From contig NZ_JAAMRF010000013.1 in the NCBI RefSeq assembly GCF_013522725.1, positions 1-64,000 on the forward strand: DNA of 64,000 nucleotides, given 5' to 3'. This DNA is from Stutzerimonas azotifigens. Its GTDB lineage: Bacteria > Pseudomonadota > Gammaproteobacteria > Pseudomonadales > Pseudomonadaceae. Shown in pieces: positions 52,541 through 62,531 of this stretch (positions within the stretch are counted from its first letter, which is position 1; every line of letters begins with the position of its first letter). The translations under genes were made by a program, and so were the position numbers. Under the pieces are notes generated by a model. The model was not told the DNA's origin. It saw only the letters and a program-made list of their open reading frames with translations, and did not search any database.

Positions 52541-52610
52541 GTAGGGCGGGTGAAACCCGCCGTTGCAGGGCGCGACGCAGGGACATTCGGCGGGTTGCAT
52601 CCGCCCTACG
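52541..52610. repeat. Interrupted GTAGGGCGGGT palindrome
   Basis: GTAGGGCGGGTGAAACCCGCC at the left and GGCGGGTTGCATCCGCCCTAC at the right, with a short internal spacer. Pseudomonad-type extragenic palindrome, related in design to the TAGGGTGG family. Confidence 0.75.
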
Positions 52611-52705
52611 TCGACTGTCGTAGCGCTACTGCGCGCCCGTCGCGCCTTGGCCCCAGGGCATGCCACACGAGCAAGAGCACACGAACAATAAAAAGAGGAA
52701 CCACC

Positions 52706-53755
52706 ATGTCCGTCTTCACCCATCCGGAATTCGACGACCACGAGCAGGTCGCCTTCTGCCATGACCGCGCCTCGGGCCTCAAGGCCATCATCGCCATCCA
52801 CAACAGCCGCCTGGGCCCCGCGCTCGGCGGTCTGCGGATGTACCCCTACGCCAGCGACGACGATGCGCTGCGTGACGTGCTCAGGCTGTCGCGCGGCATG
52901 ACCTACAAGTCGGCCCTCGCCGAACTGCCCCTGGGCGGCGGCAAGGCGGTGATCATCGGCGACCCCCACGCCGAACGCAGCGATGCGCTGATGCATGCGA
53001 TGGGCGACTTCGTCGACAGCCTCGGCGGGCGCTATATCACTGCGCCGGACTCGGGCACCGGCGTCGCCGAGATGCAGGCCATCGCCCAGCGTACCCGCCA
53101 CGTGGCCGGTGCCACGCCTCGCGAAGCGTTCGACGGCGGCACCCGCAGCGGTGACCCGTCGCCCTCGACCGCCTATGGCGTCTTCATCGGCCTGCGCGAG
53201 GCGGTCCGCCATCGCCTCGGGCGTGGCGATCTGGCGGGCGTGAGGGTGGCGATCCAGGGTGTGGGCCATGTCGGCTACAGCCTGGCGCAGCAGTTGCGCC
53301 AGGCCGGTGCGCAGCTGTGGGTCAGCGACGTGCACGATGCCAGCGTCCAGCGTGCGGTGGCCGAGCTGGACGCCAACGCGGTTCGCCCCCAGGACATCTA
53401 CGGGCTGGACGTCGACGTGTTCGCACCCTGCGCCATGGGCGCGATCCTCAACCGCGACAGCCTGGAGGCGCTGCGGGCACCGGTGATCGCCGGCGCGGCG
53501 AACAACCAGCTCGCCACCCCCGATATCGCCGAGGCGCTGCGCGCGCGCGGCTGCCTCTATGCGCCGGATTACGCGATCAACGCCGGCGGCATCATCGACG
53601 TCGGCTACGAGCGCATCGGCGGCAGCGCGGCGCAGGTGCGCAGCCACGTCGAGCGCATCGGGCCGACCCTTCGCCAGATATTCCAGCGTGCCGATGCTGA
53701 CGGCTGTACCACGACGGCGGTCGCCGATCGGCTGGCCCGGGAGCGGCTTGGGTAG
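52706..53755 (+). CDS. Leucine (Glu/Leu/Phe/Val) dehydrogenase
   Basis: 349 residues; ATG after [50 protein letters not shown] contains the substrate lysines K68 and K80. [14 protein letters not shown] and a Rossmann segment [19 protein letters not shown] follow. Reversibly deaminates branched-chain or aromatic amino acids to keto acids. Its TAG stop lies in the repeat GGTAGGGTGG. Confidence 0.92.
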   Translation: MSVFTHPEFDDHEQVAFCHDRASGLKAIIAIHNSRLGPALGGLRMYPYASDDDALRDVLRLSRGMTYKSALAELPLGGGKAVIIGDPHAERSDALMHAMGDFVDSLGGRYITAPDSGTGVAEMQAIAQRTRHVAGATPREAFDGGTRSGDPSPSTAYGVFIGLREAVRHRLGRGDLAGVRVAIQGVGHVGYSLAQQLRQAGAQLWVSDVHDASVQRAVAELDANAVRPQDIYGLDVDVFAPCAMGAILNRDSLEALRAPVIAGAANNQLATPDIAEALRARGCLYAPDYAINAGGIIDVGYERIGGSAAQVRSHVERIGPTLRQIFQRADADGCTTTAVADRLARERLG

Positions 53756-54130
53756 GGTGGCAGACTTGGGGAGAAGGGCGAAGCGTACCGGCGGCGCGTT
53801 GAAGCTATATCGGTGGCGACCCTGCGCCGGTCACGGTGGATGTGCTTCGCGACATCCACCCTACGCAATTGGCATTGGGTGTCGACGGTGCGGATTGGCT
53901 CAGGCGTGGCGGGTTGGACGCTCCCAGCTGTCAGCTTTTCGTTACGGGCGGCTACGCAGGATCGTGCCGTCATCAGTGCCTCGCGAGGCTGTCATGAAAA
54001 CTGTACAGGCTGCGGCACGGCAGGGCTGCCGGTGACGCTCTGGCCCGCTTGTAGCGCTTGTGCCGCTGGGCTCAGATGAGCGCATCCCCGCCGCGCTGGC
54101 GGCCAGAACAATGACAAAGAGGAGCGCGCG
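53756..54130. other. Intergenic region between leucine dehydrogenase and hpd with repeat hairpin
   Basis: 375 bases without a gene. It contains GGTAGGGTGG at the left and a hairpin GGTGGATGT...ACATCCACC at 53835-53860 followed by CTACG, so two relatives of the TAGGGTGG palindrome. The hpd promoter should lie in the right part; I see only loose GG-N10-GC matches at 53897 and 53908 that I do not trust. Confidence 0.55.
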
Positions 54131-55216
54131 ATGAACGCCGTGAACAAGATCGAGCAGCACAATCCCATCGGAACCGACGGCTTCGAGTTCGTCGAATTCA
54201 CCGCGCCCAATGCCGAGGGCATCGAGCAGCTGCGTACGCTGTTCACCCAGATGGGCTTCACCGAGACGGCCAAGCACCGCTCCAAGGCGGTCTGGCTGTT
54301 CCAGCAGCACGACATCAACATCGTGCTCAACGGCAGCCCCACCGGTCACGTTCACGAATTCGCCGAAAAGCATGGCCCCAGCGCCTGCGCCATGGCCTTC
54401 CGGGTGAAGAACGCCGCCCAGGCCGCCGCCTATGTCGAGTCCCAGGGCGCCAAGCTGGTGGGCAGCCACGCCAACTTCGGCGAACTGAACATCCCCTGCG
54501 TCGAAGGGATCGGCGGCTCGCTGCTGTATCTCGTCGACCGCTATGGCGACAAGAGCATCTATGACGTCGACTTCGAATACATCGAAGGCCGCTCGCCGAA
54601 CGACAACGCGGTGGGCCTGCTGTGCATCGACCACCTGACCCACAACGTGCGCCGCGGGCAGATGGATGTCTGGTCCGGCTTCTACGAGCGCATCGCCAAC
54701 TTCCGCGAGATCCGCTACTTCGACATCGAGGGCAAGCTCACCGGCCTGTTCTCCCGCGCGATGACCGCGCCCTGCGGCAAGATCCGCATCCCGATCAACG
54801 AGTCGGCGGACGACAAGTCGCAGATCGAGGAATTCATCCGCGAATACCACGGCGAGGGCATCCAGCACATCGCGCTCGCCACCGACGACATCTACGCCAC
54901 CGTGCGCCAGCTGCGCGCCAACGGCGTCGAGTTCATGAGCACCCCGGACACCTACTACGAGAAGGTCGATACCCGCGTCGCAGGTCATGGCGAACCCACT
55001 GACGTGCTGCGCGAGCTGAGCCTTTTGATCGATGGCGCGCCCGGCGATGACGGCATCCTGCTGCAGATCTTCACCAATACGGTGATTGGCCCGATCTTCT
55101 TCGAAATCATCCAGCGCAAGGGCAATCAGGGGTTCGGCGAGGGCAACTTCAAGGCCCTGTTCGAATCGATCGAGGAAGACCAGGTGCGCCGCGGCGTGAT
55201 CAAGGCGGACGAGTAA
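54131..55216 (+). CDS. hpd: 4-hydroxyphenylpyruvate dioxygenase
   Basis: 361 residues. Two VOC domains; the C-terminal one binds Fe(II) through H168 (CIDHLTHNV), H246 (GIQHIALATDDI) and E325 (PIFFEIIQRKGNQGFGEGNF). The last motif with GFGxGNF is diagnostic. It converts 4-hydroxyphenylpyruvate to homogentisate. It precedes the short HGD and fumarylacetoacetase genes in pathway order. Confidence 0.96.
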   Translation: MNAVNKIEQHNPIGTDGFEFVEFTAPNAEGIEQLRTLFTQMGFTETAKHRSKAVWLFQQHDINIVLNGSPTGHVHEFAEKHGPSACAMAFRVKNAAQAAAYVESQGAKLVGSHANFGELNIPCVEGIGGSLLYLVDRYGDKSIYDVDFEYIEGRSPNDNAVGLLCIDHLTHNVRRGQMDVWSGFYERIANFREIRYFDIEGKLTGLFSRAMTAPCGKIRIPINESADDKSQIEEFIREYHGEGIQHIALATDDIYATVRQLRANGVEFMSTPDTYYEKVDTRVAGHGEPTDVLRELSLLIDGAPGDDGILLQIFTNTVIGPIFFEIIQRKGNQGFGEGNFKALFESIEEDQVRRGVIKADE

Positions 55217-55241
55217 TACCGGAGCTGCGGGGTGGGTGTTG

Positions 55242-55348
55242 CGTAGGGTGGATGTCGCGAAGCACATCCACGTGCTTGGCGGGCCCGACTCGCATCGCCG
55301 GCCCTACGCAATACGCGTGGAAGATGCTTCGCAGTCTTCCACCCTACG
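55242..55348. repeat. Paired TAGGGTGGA hairpins between hpd and hmgA
   Basis: First hairpin GTGGATGT...ACATCCAC (55248-55271) after CGTAGG, and a second GTGGAAGA...TCTTCCAC (55318-55343) followed by CCTACG. The two lie in opposite orientation, as BIME-like pairs do. Confidence 0.8.
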
Positions 55349-55380
55349 TTCACGTCACGCGGTATCACCAGGAGACGCAC

Positions 55381-56517
55381 ATGAGCCGCAAATGGATCAG
55401 TTTCCCCATCCGCGAGGGTGAGTGCTCGCGCCAGGCGCACTGCGACTTTCCGCAGGGCACCTACGAGCGCGAAATGGGCCGCGAGGGGTTCTTCGGGCCG
55501 GCCGCTCACCTGCATCACAAGCACCCGCCGACCGGCTGGATCGACTGGGACGGCCCGCTGCGGCCGCACGCCTTCGACTTCAACCGCATACCCAGCGAGC
55601 ATGATTGCCCGTTCGAGGCGCCGCTGGCGTTGCACAACGCCGACCTCAAGTTGCGCCTGTGGAAGACCAACGGTGAGATGCGCCATCTGGTGCGCAACTC
55701 CGACGGCGACGACCTGCTGTTCATCCACGAGGGCGCCGGCGAGTTCTATTGCGACTTCGGCCACCTGAGCTTCCGCGACGGCGACTACCTGGTGGTGCCT
55801 CGCGGCACCGCCTGGCGCATCGAGGCGAGCGAGCCGGTGTTCATGCTGCTGATCGAGAACAGCGACGGCGCCTACCAGCTGCCGGACAAGGGACTGCTCG
55901 GACCCCATGCGATCTTCGATGCGGCGGTGCTCGACCACCCGAAGCTCGACGATGCCTTCAAGGCGCAGCAGGACGAGAACACCTGGCAGATCCGCATCAA
56001 GCGGCGTAACCGGATCACTACCGTGACCTACCCGTACAACCCGCTGGACGTCGTCGGCTGGCACGGTGACAACACCGTGGTGCGGCTCAACTGGCGCGAC
56101 ATCCGCCCGCTGGTGAGCCATCGCTACCACCTGCCGCCGTCGGCCCACACCACCTTCGTCGCCAACGGGTTCGTGGTGTGCACCTTTACGCCGCGTCCCG
56201 TGGAGTCCGATCCCGGCGCGCTGAAGGTGCCGTTCTTCCACAACAACGACGACTACGACGAGGTGCTGTTCTACCACCGCGGCAACTTCTTCAGCCGGGA
56301 CAACATCGAGAAGGGCATGGTCACCTTCCACCCCTGCGGTTTCCCCCACGGCCCGCATCCGAAGGCGCTGAAGAAGAGCCAGGAAAGCCCGGCGACCTTC
56401 GCCGACGAGGTGGCGGTGATGATCGACACCCGGCGCGGGCTGGAGATCGGCGAGGCCGCGGCCGCTGTGGATGTAGCCGGGTATGTGAAGTCCTGGCAGT
56501 CGCCGGGCAAGGGGTGA
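55381..56517 (+). CDS. hmgA: Homogentisate 1,2-dioxygenase, short divergent type
   Basis: 378 residues, about 50 shorter than the ~430-residue classical enzyme. Cupin-type fold; candidate iron ligands are H287 (PFFHNNDDYDEVLFYHRG), E294 and H317/H323 (TFHPCGFPHGPHP). LIHEGAGEFYCDFG-like DLLFIHEGAGEFYCDFGHL marks the N-terminal half. Homogentisate ring cleavage is assigned from family and position between hpd and fumarylacetoacetase. Confidence 0.88.
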   Translation: MSRKWISFPIREGECSRQAHCDFPQGTYEREMGREGFFGPAAHLHHKHPPTGWIDWDGPLRPHAFDFNRIPSEHDCPFEAPLALHNADLKLRLWKTNGEMRHLVRNSDGDDLLFIHEGAGEFYCDFGHLSFRDGDYLVVPRGTAWRIEASEPVFMLLIENSDGAYQLPDKGLLGPHAIFDAAVLDHPKLDDAFKAQQDENTWQIRIKRRNRITTVTYPYNPLDVVGWHGDNTVVRLNWRDIRPLVSHRYHLPPSAHTTFVANGFVVCTFTPRPVESDPGALKVPFFHNNDDYDEVLFYHRGNFFSRDNIEKGMVTFHPCGFPHGPHPKALKKSQESPATFADEVAVMIDTRRGLEIGEAAAAVDVAGYVKSWQSPGKG

Positions 56518-56634
56518 GGGTGGTTGGCTCGTTCAGGTGTTTGGTTGGGGCACGAATGGATATGCGCTTTGCGCTGCTCTGCGGGTCGTCGCAGACGCAG
56601 GCTTCATATACAAGAAAACTAACAAGGATCTACG

Positions 56635-57618
56635 ATGAAACTCGCATCTCTGAATCAAGGCCGTGACGGCGTGCTGGTGGTGGTTTCGCGGGATCTCACC
56701 TGTGCGGTGAAGGTCCCGGCGATCGCCGCGACCCTGCAGGCGGCGCTGGATGACTGGGCCCACGCGCGGCCTCGGCTGGAGTCGGTCTACCAGCGCCTGA
56801 ACGACGGTCTGGAAAGCGCCGCCTTCCCCTTCGACCAGGCGGCTTGCCACAGCCCCTTGCCGCGCGCCTATCACTGGGCCGATGGCAGTGCCTACGTCAA
56901 TCACGTCGAGCTGGTACGCAAGGCGCGCGGCGCCGAAATGCCGGAGAGCTTCTGGCACGATCCGCTGATGTACCAGGGCGGGGCCGATACCTTCCTGCCG
57001 CCCCAGGCACCGATTCGCCTGGCGGACGAAGCCTGGGGCATCGACCTGGAAGGCGAGATCGCCGTCATCACCGACGACGTACCCATGGGCGCGACGCCGG
57101 ACAAGGCGGCCGAGCACATCCGGTTGCTGATGCTGGTCAACGACGTGTCGCTGCGCAACCTGATTCCGGGCGAGCTGGGCAAGGGCTTCGGCTTCTATCA
57201 GAGCAAGCCGTCGTCGAGTTTCTCGCCCGTCGCGGTCACGCCGGACGAGCTCGGCGAAAGCTGGAAGGACGGCAAGGTCCACCGGCCGCTGGTTTCCCAC
57301 ATCAACGGCGTGTTGTTCGGCCAGCCCAACGCCGGTGTCGATATGACCTTCGATTTTCCGACGCTGATTGCCCATGCCGCCAAGACGCGCGCGCTGGGCG
57401 CCGGCACCATCATCGGTTCGGGCACGGTCTCGAACTACGACCGCAGCGCGGGCTCCGCCTGCCTCGCCGAGCAGCGCATGCTCGAGGTGCTGGAGCACGG
57501 CGAGGCCAGGACGCCGTTTCTCAAGTTCGGTGATCGGGTACGCATCGAGATGTTCGAGGCCGGAGGTCAGAGCATCTTCGGCGCGATCGACCAAATGGTG
57601 GATAAATACGAGGCATAG
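56635..57618 (+). CDS. Fumarylacetoacetase
   Basis: 327 residues. FAH-fold hydrolase; metal-binding acidic cluster around WGIDLEGEIAVITDDVPMGA (E-x-E), LVNDVSLRNLIPGELGKGFGFYQSKPSSSFSPVAV for substrate binding, and GAGTIIGSGTVSN near the C-terminus. It splits fumarylacetoacetate to fumarate and acetoacetate. Short FAH-type of the bacterial tyrosine pathway. Its TAG stop is part of the repeat starting at 57616. Confidence 0.93.
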   Translation: MKLASLNQGRDGVLVVVSRDLTCAVKVPAIAATLQAALDDWAHARPRLESVYQRLNDGLESAAFPFDQAACHSPLPRAYHWADGSAYVNHVELVRKARGAEMPESFWHDPLMYQGGADTFLPPQAPIRLADEAWGIDLEGEIAVITDDVPMGATPDKAAEHIRLLMLVNDVSLRNLIPGELGKGFGFYQSKPSSSFSPVAVTPDELGESWKDGKVHRPLVSHINGVLFGQPNAGVDMTFDFPTLIAHAAKTRALGAGTIIGSGTVSNYDRSAGSACLAEQRMLEVLEHGEARTPFLKFGDRVRIEMFEAGGQSIFGAIDQMVDKYEA

Positions 57619-57643
57619 GGTGGATGTCGCTCTTCACATCCAC
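57616..57643. repeat. TAGGGTGGATGT hairpin at the fumarylacetoacetase stop
   Basis: TAGGGTGGATGT and ACATCCAC form a hairpin; the first TAG is the stop codon of the preceding gene. Confidence 0.8.
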
Positions 57644-57785
57644 GCGCAGCCACCGAAAGGTCAACCCCGTGGTCCACTCGAAACAATCACCCTACGGAGC
57701 CGTCACGGGGTTCGCCGAGCCGCAATGAGAAGGCGTCTGGCCGACCCTTGCACGCCCGGTGACCTGTTAATGGAGTTCTAGCTCG

Positions 57786-58442
57786 ATGTTGACGCTTCAT
57801 TCGTACTGGCGCTCCAGCGCGGCATACCGCGTGCGGATCGCGCTCAACCTGAAGGGGCTGGCGTACCGGCAGGTGCCGGTGCATCTGGTCAAGGATGGCG
57901 GCCAGCAGCGCAGCGCCGAGTACCGCGCGCTCAACCCCCAGTGCCTGGTGCCCCTGCTGGTCGATCCGGACAGCGGTGCGGGCGAGGTGCGTATCGCCCA
58001 ATCACTGGCGATTCTGGAATACCTCGACGAGGTGTTCCCCGTGCCGGCGCTGCTGCCGGTCGAACCGGCTGACCGTGCCCAGGTAAGGTCATTGGCGCTG
58101 CACATCGCCTGCGACATCCACCCGCTGAACAACCTGCGGGTGCTGCAGTACCTGAGTGCGGAGCTCGGTGTCGATGACCAGGCCAAGAACGCCTGGTATC
58201 GGCACTGGGTGAGCACAGGGCTGGCGGCGGTGGAGCAGGGGCTGGCGCATTTCGACGGGCGCCTGTCGCTCGGCCACCGCCCCGGTTACCTGGAAGCCTG
58301 CCTGATCCCACAGGTCTATAACGCCCACCGTTTCGACTGCGACCTGTCGGGCTATCCGCGGGTGCTGGAAATGACGGCGCGCTGCGAAGCGCTCGATGCC
58401 TTCACCCAGGCCGTTCCGGAGGTGCAACCCGACGCAACATAA
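57786..58442 (+). CDS. maiA: Maleylacetoacetate isomerase
   Basis: 218 residues, glutathione transferase fold (zeta class). SYWRSSAAYRVRIALNLKGL contains the SSxxSxRVRIAL glutathione site, with NPQCLVPLLV and IAQSLAILEYLDE binding the peptide. C-terminal helical domain ends LIPQVYNAHRFDCDLSGYPRV. Glutathione-dependent isomerisation of maleylacetoacetate to fumarylacetoacetate. Confidence 0.95.
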   Translation: MLTLHSYWRSSAAYRVRIALNLKGLAYRQVPVHLVKDGGQQRSAEYRALNPQCLVPLLVDPDSGAGEVRIAQSLAILEYLDEVFPVPALLPVEPADRAQVRSLALHIACDIHPLNNLRVLQYLSAELGVDDQAKNAWYRHWVSTGLAAVEQGLAHFDGRLSLGHRPGYLEACLIPQVYNAHRFDCDLSGYPRVLEMTARCEALDAFTQAVPEVQPDAT

Positions 58443-58561
58443 TCGAGGCTGGGCATCTGCTGCTGCATCGGTAGAATGCCGCGCCTCCATTTGTTGTTCC
58501 TTGCGCTGCGCTCGCGGCGGATTTCAGACGTTTCGTCCAAAACAACAAAAACAGGTGACGC

Positions 58562-60022
58562 ATGACTCGTGAAAAACCCAAGAACCTCTGGCTCTCCCGC
58601 TGGGGCTTCATCCTCGCGGCAACCGGCTCGGCCGTTGGCCTGGGCAATATCTGGAAATTCCCCTACATCACTGGCGAGTACGGCGGCGGCGCCTTCGTGC
58701 TGATGTACCTGGCGTGCATCCTGGCCATCGGCATTCCGGTGATGATGACCGAGATCGCCATTGGTCGGCGTGGTCGCGGCAGCCCCATCGACGCCATCGG
58801 CCGTGCCGTTCGCGAGAACGGCGGCAACCCGCTGTGGAAGGGCGTGGGCGGCATGGCCATGATGGCGGGCTTCCTGATCCTCTGCTTTTATGTCGTGGTT
58901 GCGGGCTGGGCCTTCGCCTATACGGTGAAGATGCTCGACGGCTCGCTTGCCGCCACGTCGGTCGACGGTCTGGCGCAGGTGTTCGAGGCTCACAACGCCA
59001 ACCCTTGGCAGCTCGGTAGCTGGAGTGTCCTGGTCGCCTTGCTGACGTTGTGGATCGTGGCCAAGGGTGTTCAGGCGGGCATCGAGCGCGCGGTGCGTTG
59101 GATGATGCCGGGCCTGGCGGTCATGCTGTTGATCCTCGTCGGCTACGCGTTCACCAGCGGTGGCTTCGATCAGGGCTTTGCGTTCCTGTTCAGCTTCGAC
59201 ACCTCCAAACTCACCGGTGAAGCCCTCCTGGCCGCGCTCGGCCATGCCTTCTTCACCCTTAGCCTGGCCTCCGGCGCGATCCTCACGTACGGCTCCTACA
59301 TCCCCGATGGTCAATCGATTGCCCGCACCACCTTCATGGTCGCGATCGCCGATACCTGCGTGGCACTGCTGGCGGGCCTCGCCATTTTCCCGATCATCTT
59401 CGCCAATGGCATGGACCCCACCGCCGGGCCGGGGCTCATCTTCATGAGCTTGCCACTGGCCTTCCAGCAGATGCCGTTCGGCACCGTTTTTGGGGTGCTG
59501 TTCTTCGCGATGGTGTCCATCGCCGCGCTGACCTCGGCCATCTCGATGATCGAGGCGACCGTTGCCTACCTGAACGAGAAACACGGGGTCAGCCGTTTCA
59601 AGGCGGCCATCGGCGCGGGCACGGTACTGCTGATCATCAGCATGCTGGCGATGCTCTCGTTCAACCTGATGGCTGGCTGGACGCCGCTGGGCAAGAGTTT
59701 CTTCGACTGGCTCGATTACCTCACCTCGCGCTGGATGATGCCGCTGGGCGGGATCTTCATCGTGGTCTTCGCCGGCTACGCGCTGCGCAGCGAGATCATG
59801 CGTGACGAGTTGGAGCTGCCTCCGCTGGGGTATGCCCTCTGGCTGTTCATGGTGCGTTACGTCTGCCCGGTGCTGATCCTGATGGTGTTCCTCCATGCCC
59901 TTGGCTGGCTGGGCTTCGACCCGCTGCAACGCTGGTACTGGATTGCGGGCGCCATCGGCCTGCTGACCGTCCTCGGCGAAGGCCTGCGCCCCCGCGTGAT
60001 GCCGGCCCTGGCAGGGCGCTAG
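58562..60022 (+). CDS. NSS-family sodium-dependent transporter
   Basis: 486 residues, about 11-12 membrane helices of the neurotransmitter:sodium symporter family (LeuT fold). LSRWGFILAATGSAVGLGNIWKFPYITGEYGGGAFVLMYL contains the Na+ and substrate site of helix 1, and the later SLASGAILTYGSYIP is helix 6. Last gene of the tyrosine cluster, so aromatic amino acid uptake (as with Tyt1) is inferred. Starts 119 bases after maiA. Confidence 0.9.
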   Translation: MTREKPKNLWLSRWGFILAATGSAVGLGNIWKFPYITGEYGGGAFVLMYLACILAIGIPVMMTEIAIGRRGRGSPIDAIGRAVRENGGNPLWKGVGGMAMMAGFLILCFYVVVAGWAFAYTVKMLDGSLAATSVDGLAQVFEAHNANPWQLGSWSVLVALLTLWIVAKGVQAGIERAVRWMMPGLAVMLLILVGYAFTSGGFDQGFAFLFSFDTSKLTGEALLAALGHAFFTLSLASGAILTYGSYIPDGQSIARTTFMVAIADTCVALLAGLAIFPIIFANGMDPTAGPGLIFMSLPLAFQQMPFGTVFGVLFFAMVSIAALTSAISMIEATVAYLNEKHGVSRFKAAIGAGTVLLIISMLAMLSFNLMAGWTPLGKSFFDWLDYLTSRWMMPLGGIFIVVFAGYALRSEIMRDELELPPLGYALWLFMVRYVCPVLILMVFLHALGWLGFDPLQRWYWIAGAIGLLTVLGEGLRPRVMPALAGR

Positions 60023-60075
60023 ACGCCTGATCCCCCTCTTCACATCGGGAAAGGGCCTGTCCACGTTCTCCCGAC

Positions 60076-60102
60076 GCCCTCTCGCCCCTCCGGGGAGAGG
60101 GC
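60076..60102. repeat. GCCCTCTC hairpin between convergent genes
   Basis: GCCCTCTC-G-CCCC and GGGG-A-GAGGGC with a TC centre, a frequent intergenic motif that may serve both convergent genes as terminator. No T-run. Confidence 0.5.
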
Positions 60103-60191
60103 CAGGGCGGAAGGGCAGGCAAGCCGGCTAGTCGCCTCACGGTTCGCCATCTCGAGCCAACTTCCGGGCGCTTATTCGTCAGCGATGCCGG

Positions 60192-61202
60192 TCACCCCGA
60201 GGCTTGCGCAGGCTGCGCTTCGGGTTGCGGCGGTGACTCGCGGCGTTGCCAGGGGTTCGACTCCAGGCTGTTGTGCACGGCGGTGGCCGCCTGGGCGGCG
60301 TGGCCGATGGCGACGCTCATCTGCTTGAGCCCGGTGACCACGTCGCCTGCGGCGTACAACCCGCGAACGCTGGTTTGCTGGTGCTCATCGACCACCAGCG
60401 CGCCGCAGTCGTCGCATTCGGCGCCGAGGCGCAGCGCGACGTCGGAGCGGGCACGGGCGCCGAGGTTGGGGTAGATGATATCGAAGTGGTGCACGGCGCC
60501 GCTTTCGGTGACCAGTTCGATGCCTTCGTTCTCGCGGTAGCGCAGTTCGCGCACGCATTCGCCGATGAAGCGGATGTCGTAATGCTCGGCCAGCGCCATG
60601 GCTTCGTCGCAGGCGGCGGGCTCGCCGTGGACCACCACCGTGACCCGGTCGGTGAAGGTGCGCAGGAACACCGCGTGGCGAATGGCGTTTTCCGCTTCGC
60701 CGTAGACCGCGACGTTATCGCCGTCGACCTCGTAGCCATCGCAGATTGCACACAGGCGCAAGACGCCGGCGGCGATCGCTTCACGGGCGTTGGGCAGCTC
60801 GGGCAGGGTGTCCTTGATGCCGCTGGCGACGATCACCCGGCGCGCGATGCACTGGCGATCGCCGTAGCGCACCAGAAAACCGAGGATGTGTGGCTGAATA
60901 TCGTCGACGGTCCCGTGCTCGATGCGTGCGCCGTAGCAGTTGGCCTGCTGCCTCAGTTTTTCCAGTAGCGAAGGGCCGGAGATACCCGGTGGGAATCCCG
61001 GGTAGTTGTGGCTGGTGGGAATCAGCGCGGCGCGGCTGTCGCACGAATCGATGACCAGGCACGAACGCTTGAAACGTGCCAGGTAGACCGCAGCCGTAAG
61101 GCCTGCGGGGCCGCCGCCGACGATCAGGCAATCGACGTCGGCCTGCTCTTCATCGTCGCCCTTGGGCAGTGGCGCGCGGGGATCATGGGAGTCTTGAGTC
61201 AT
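60192..61202 (-). CDS. Thioredoxin-reductase-like FAD oxidoreductase
   Basis: 336 residues. GGGPAGLTAAVYLARF near 29-44 binds FAD, redox pair C151-A-I-C154 (LCAICDGYEV) is retained, NADPH domain about 160-250 has VAVYGEAENAIRHAVFLR, and the C-terminal AAGDVVTGLKQMSVAIGHAAQAAT is typical of the family. The ~20 N-terminal residues are an unusual acidic extension (GDDEEQADVD), so an alternative start is possible. The partner is unknown. Divergence from canonical TrxB around the GEAENA motif suggests a specialised reductase. Confidence 0.88.
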   Translation of the reverse strand: MTQDSHDPRAPLPKGDDEEQADVDCLIVGGGPAGLTAAVYLARFKRSCLVIDSCDSRAALIPTSHNYPGFPPGISGPSLLEKLRQQANCYGARIEHGTVDDIQPHILGFLVRYGDRQCIARRVIVASGIKDTLPELPNAREAIAAGVLRLCAICDGYEVDGDNVAVYGEAENAIRHAVFLRTFTDRVTVVVHGEPAACDEAMALAEHYDIRFIGECVRELRYRENEGIELVTESGAVHHFDIIYPNLGARARSDVALRLGAECDDCGALVVDEHQQTSVRGLYAAGDVVTGLKQMSVAIGHAAQAATAVHNSLESNPWQRRESPPQPEAQPAQASG

Positions 61203-61331
61203 GGGAGCATTCGTTCATCGCGCCCTCGCACCGCGCAAGGGCCTGTGCAGTAGAAGACCGGTGCGCGAGACAAGTTCTGCCCACCCGATGAACGCGCAGC
61301 CAGCGCAACGGGGCCGCTGCGCTGGCTGCGA

Positions 61332-62531
61332 TCAGTCCGTGACCACCCGGGCGATGGCCGCGGCCAGCTGGTCGAGGCGTTCGGCATCGAGCCCGGCGAC
61401 GTTGGCGCGGCCGGTCTCCAGCAGATAGACCCCGTCCTCGGCGCGCAAGCGCAGCACCTGCGCGGCGCTGAGCCCGGTGTAGGAAAACATCCCGCGCTGC
61501 TCGGCGATGTGGGCGAATCGCTGGGCCAGGCCGTATGTGCGGAGTGCTTCTACCAGACCCATGCGTAGCCCTGCGACCCGTCTGCGCATGCCGTCCAGCT
61601 CGTTTTGCCAGCAGCCGCGCAGGGTGTCGTCGCCGAGGATCAGGCCCACCACCGCGGCGCCGTGGGACGGCGGCGTCGACCACAGGTTGCGAGCATGGGC
61701 GGCCAACTGGCTGCGCACGTCCTGCAGGCCCTCGGCATCGGCGGCGATGGCGATCAGGGCACCGGTGCGCTCGCGGTAGAGGCCGAAATTCTTCGAGCAG
61801 GAACTGGTGACCAGCACCTCGGGCAACGCCTCGCTGAACAGCCGTACCGCCCAGGCGTCCTGCTCCAGGCCGTCACCGAAGCCCTGGTAGGCGAAGTCGA
61901 ACAGCGGCAGCAGCTCGCGGGCGCGCACCACCTCCAGCACCCGCCGCCAGTCGGCTGGGCTCAGATCGAAGCCGGTCGGGTTGTGACAGCAGGCGTGCAG
62001 CAGCACCACGTCGCCCGAGGGGACGCGCCCGAGCTGGGCGAGCATGCCCTCGATGTCGAAACGGTTGTCTACGCCGACGTAGGGGTAGTGGCGCACCTCG
62101 AGCCCGGCAGCGGCGAACAGGGTCTCGTGGATCGGCCAGGTCGGCTGGCTCAGCCAGATCGCCCGTCCCGGCAGGCAGCGGGCGATGAACTCGCCGGCAA
62201 GGCGCAACGCGCCGGTACCGCCCGGTGCCTGGGTGCAGCCGGCACGGCCGGCGCCGAGCACAGCCGATTGATGGCCGAGCACCAGACGCAGCAGCCCTTC
62301 GGCGAACAGCGGATCGCCATGGCCGCCGACGTAGCTCTTGGACTGTTCGCTGTCGCTCAGGCGCTGTTCGGCAAGCTTGACCGCCCGGGGAATGGGCGTG
62401 CGCCCTGCGGCATCCTTGTAGACGCCGACACCGAGGTCGAGCTTGGCCGGGTTGGGGTCGGCACGAAAGTGCTCCAGCAGGCCGAGGATCGGGTCGCCCG
62501 GTACCCGCGCCACCTGGCCGAAGTGCCTCAC
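61332..62531 (-). CDS. phhC: Aromatic amino acid aminotransferase
   Basis: 399 residues from a GTG overlapping the phhB stop (GTGA). Class I aminotransferase: [44 protein letters not shown] and PLP lysine K247 in [18 protein letters not shown]. Converts tyrosine and phenylalanine to the arylpyruvates used by hpd. Third gene of phhABC. Confidence 0.95.
   Translation of the reverse strand: MRHFGQVARVPGDPILGLLEHFRADPNPAKLDLGVGVYKDAAGRTPIPRAVKLAEQRLSDSEQSKSYVGGHGDPLFAEGLLRLVLGHQSAVLGAGRAGCTQAPGGTGALRLAGEFIARCLPGRAIWLSQPTWPIHETLFAAAGLEVRHYPYVGVDNRFDIEGMLAQLGRVPSGDVVLLHACCHNPTGFDLSPADWRRVLEVVRARELLPLFDFAYQGFGDGLEQDAWAVRLFSEALPEVLVTSSCSKNFGLYRERTGALIAIAADAEGLQDVRSQLAAHARNLWSTPPSHGAAVVGLILGDDTLRGCWQNELDGMRRRVAGLRMGLVEALRTYGLAQRFAHIAEQRGMFSYTGLSAAQVLRLRAEDGVYLLETGRANVAGLDAERLDQLAAAIARVVTD

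Noticed and set aside
48912-52586. 1224-codon open frame antisense to the indolepyruvate oxidoreductase
   Set aside because: Typical GC-rich antisense shadow; the sense frame has all ThDP and Fe-S motifs while the antisense product is low-complexity.
53895-53925. GG-N10-GC matches upstream of hpd
   Set aside because: Neither has the TTGC or TGGCACG context, and such pairs are frequent by chance in GC-rich DNA.
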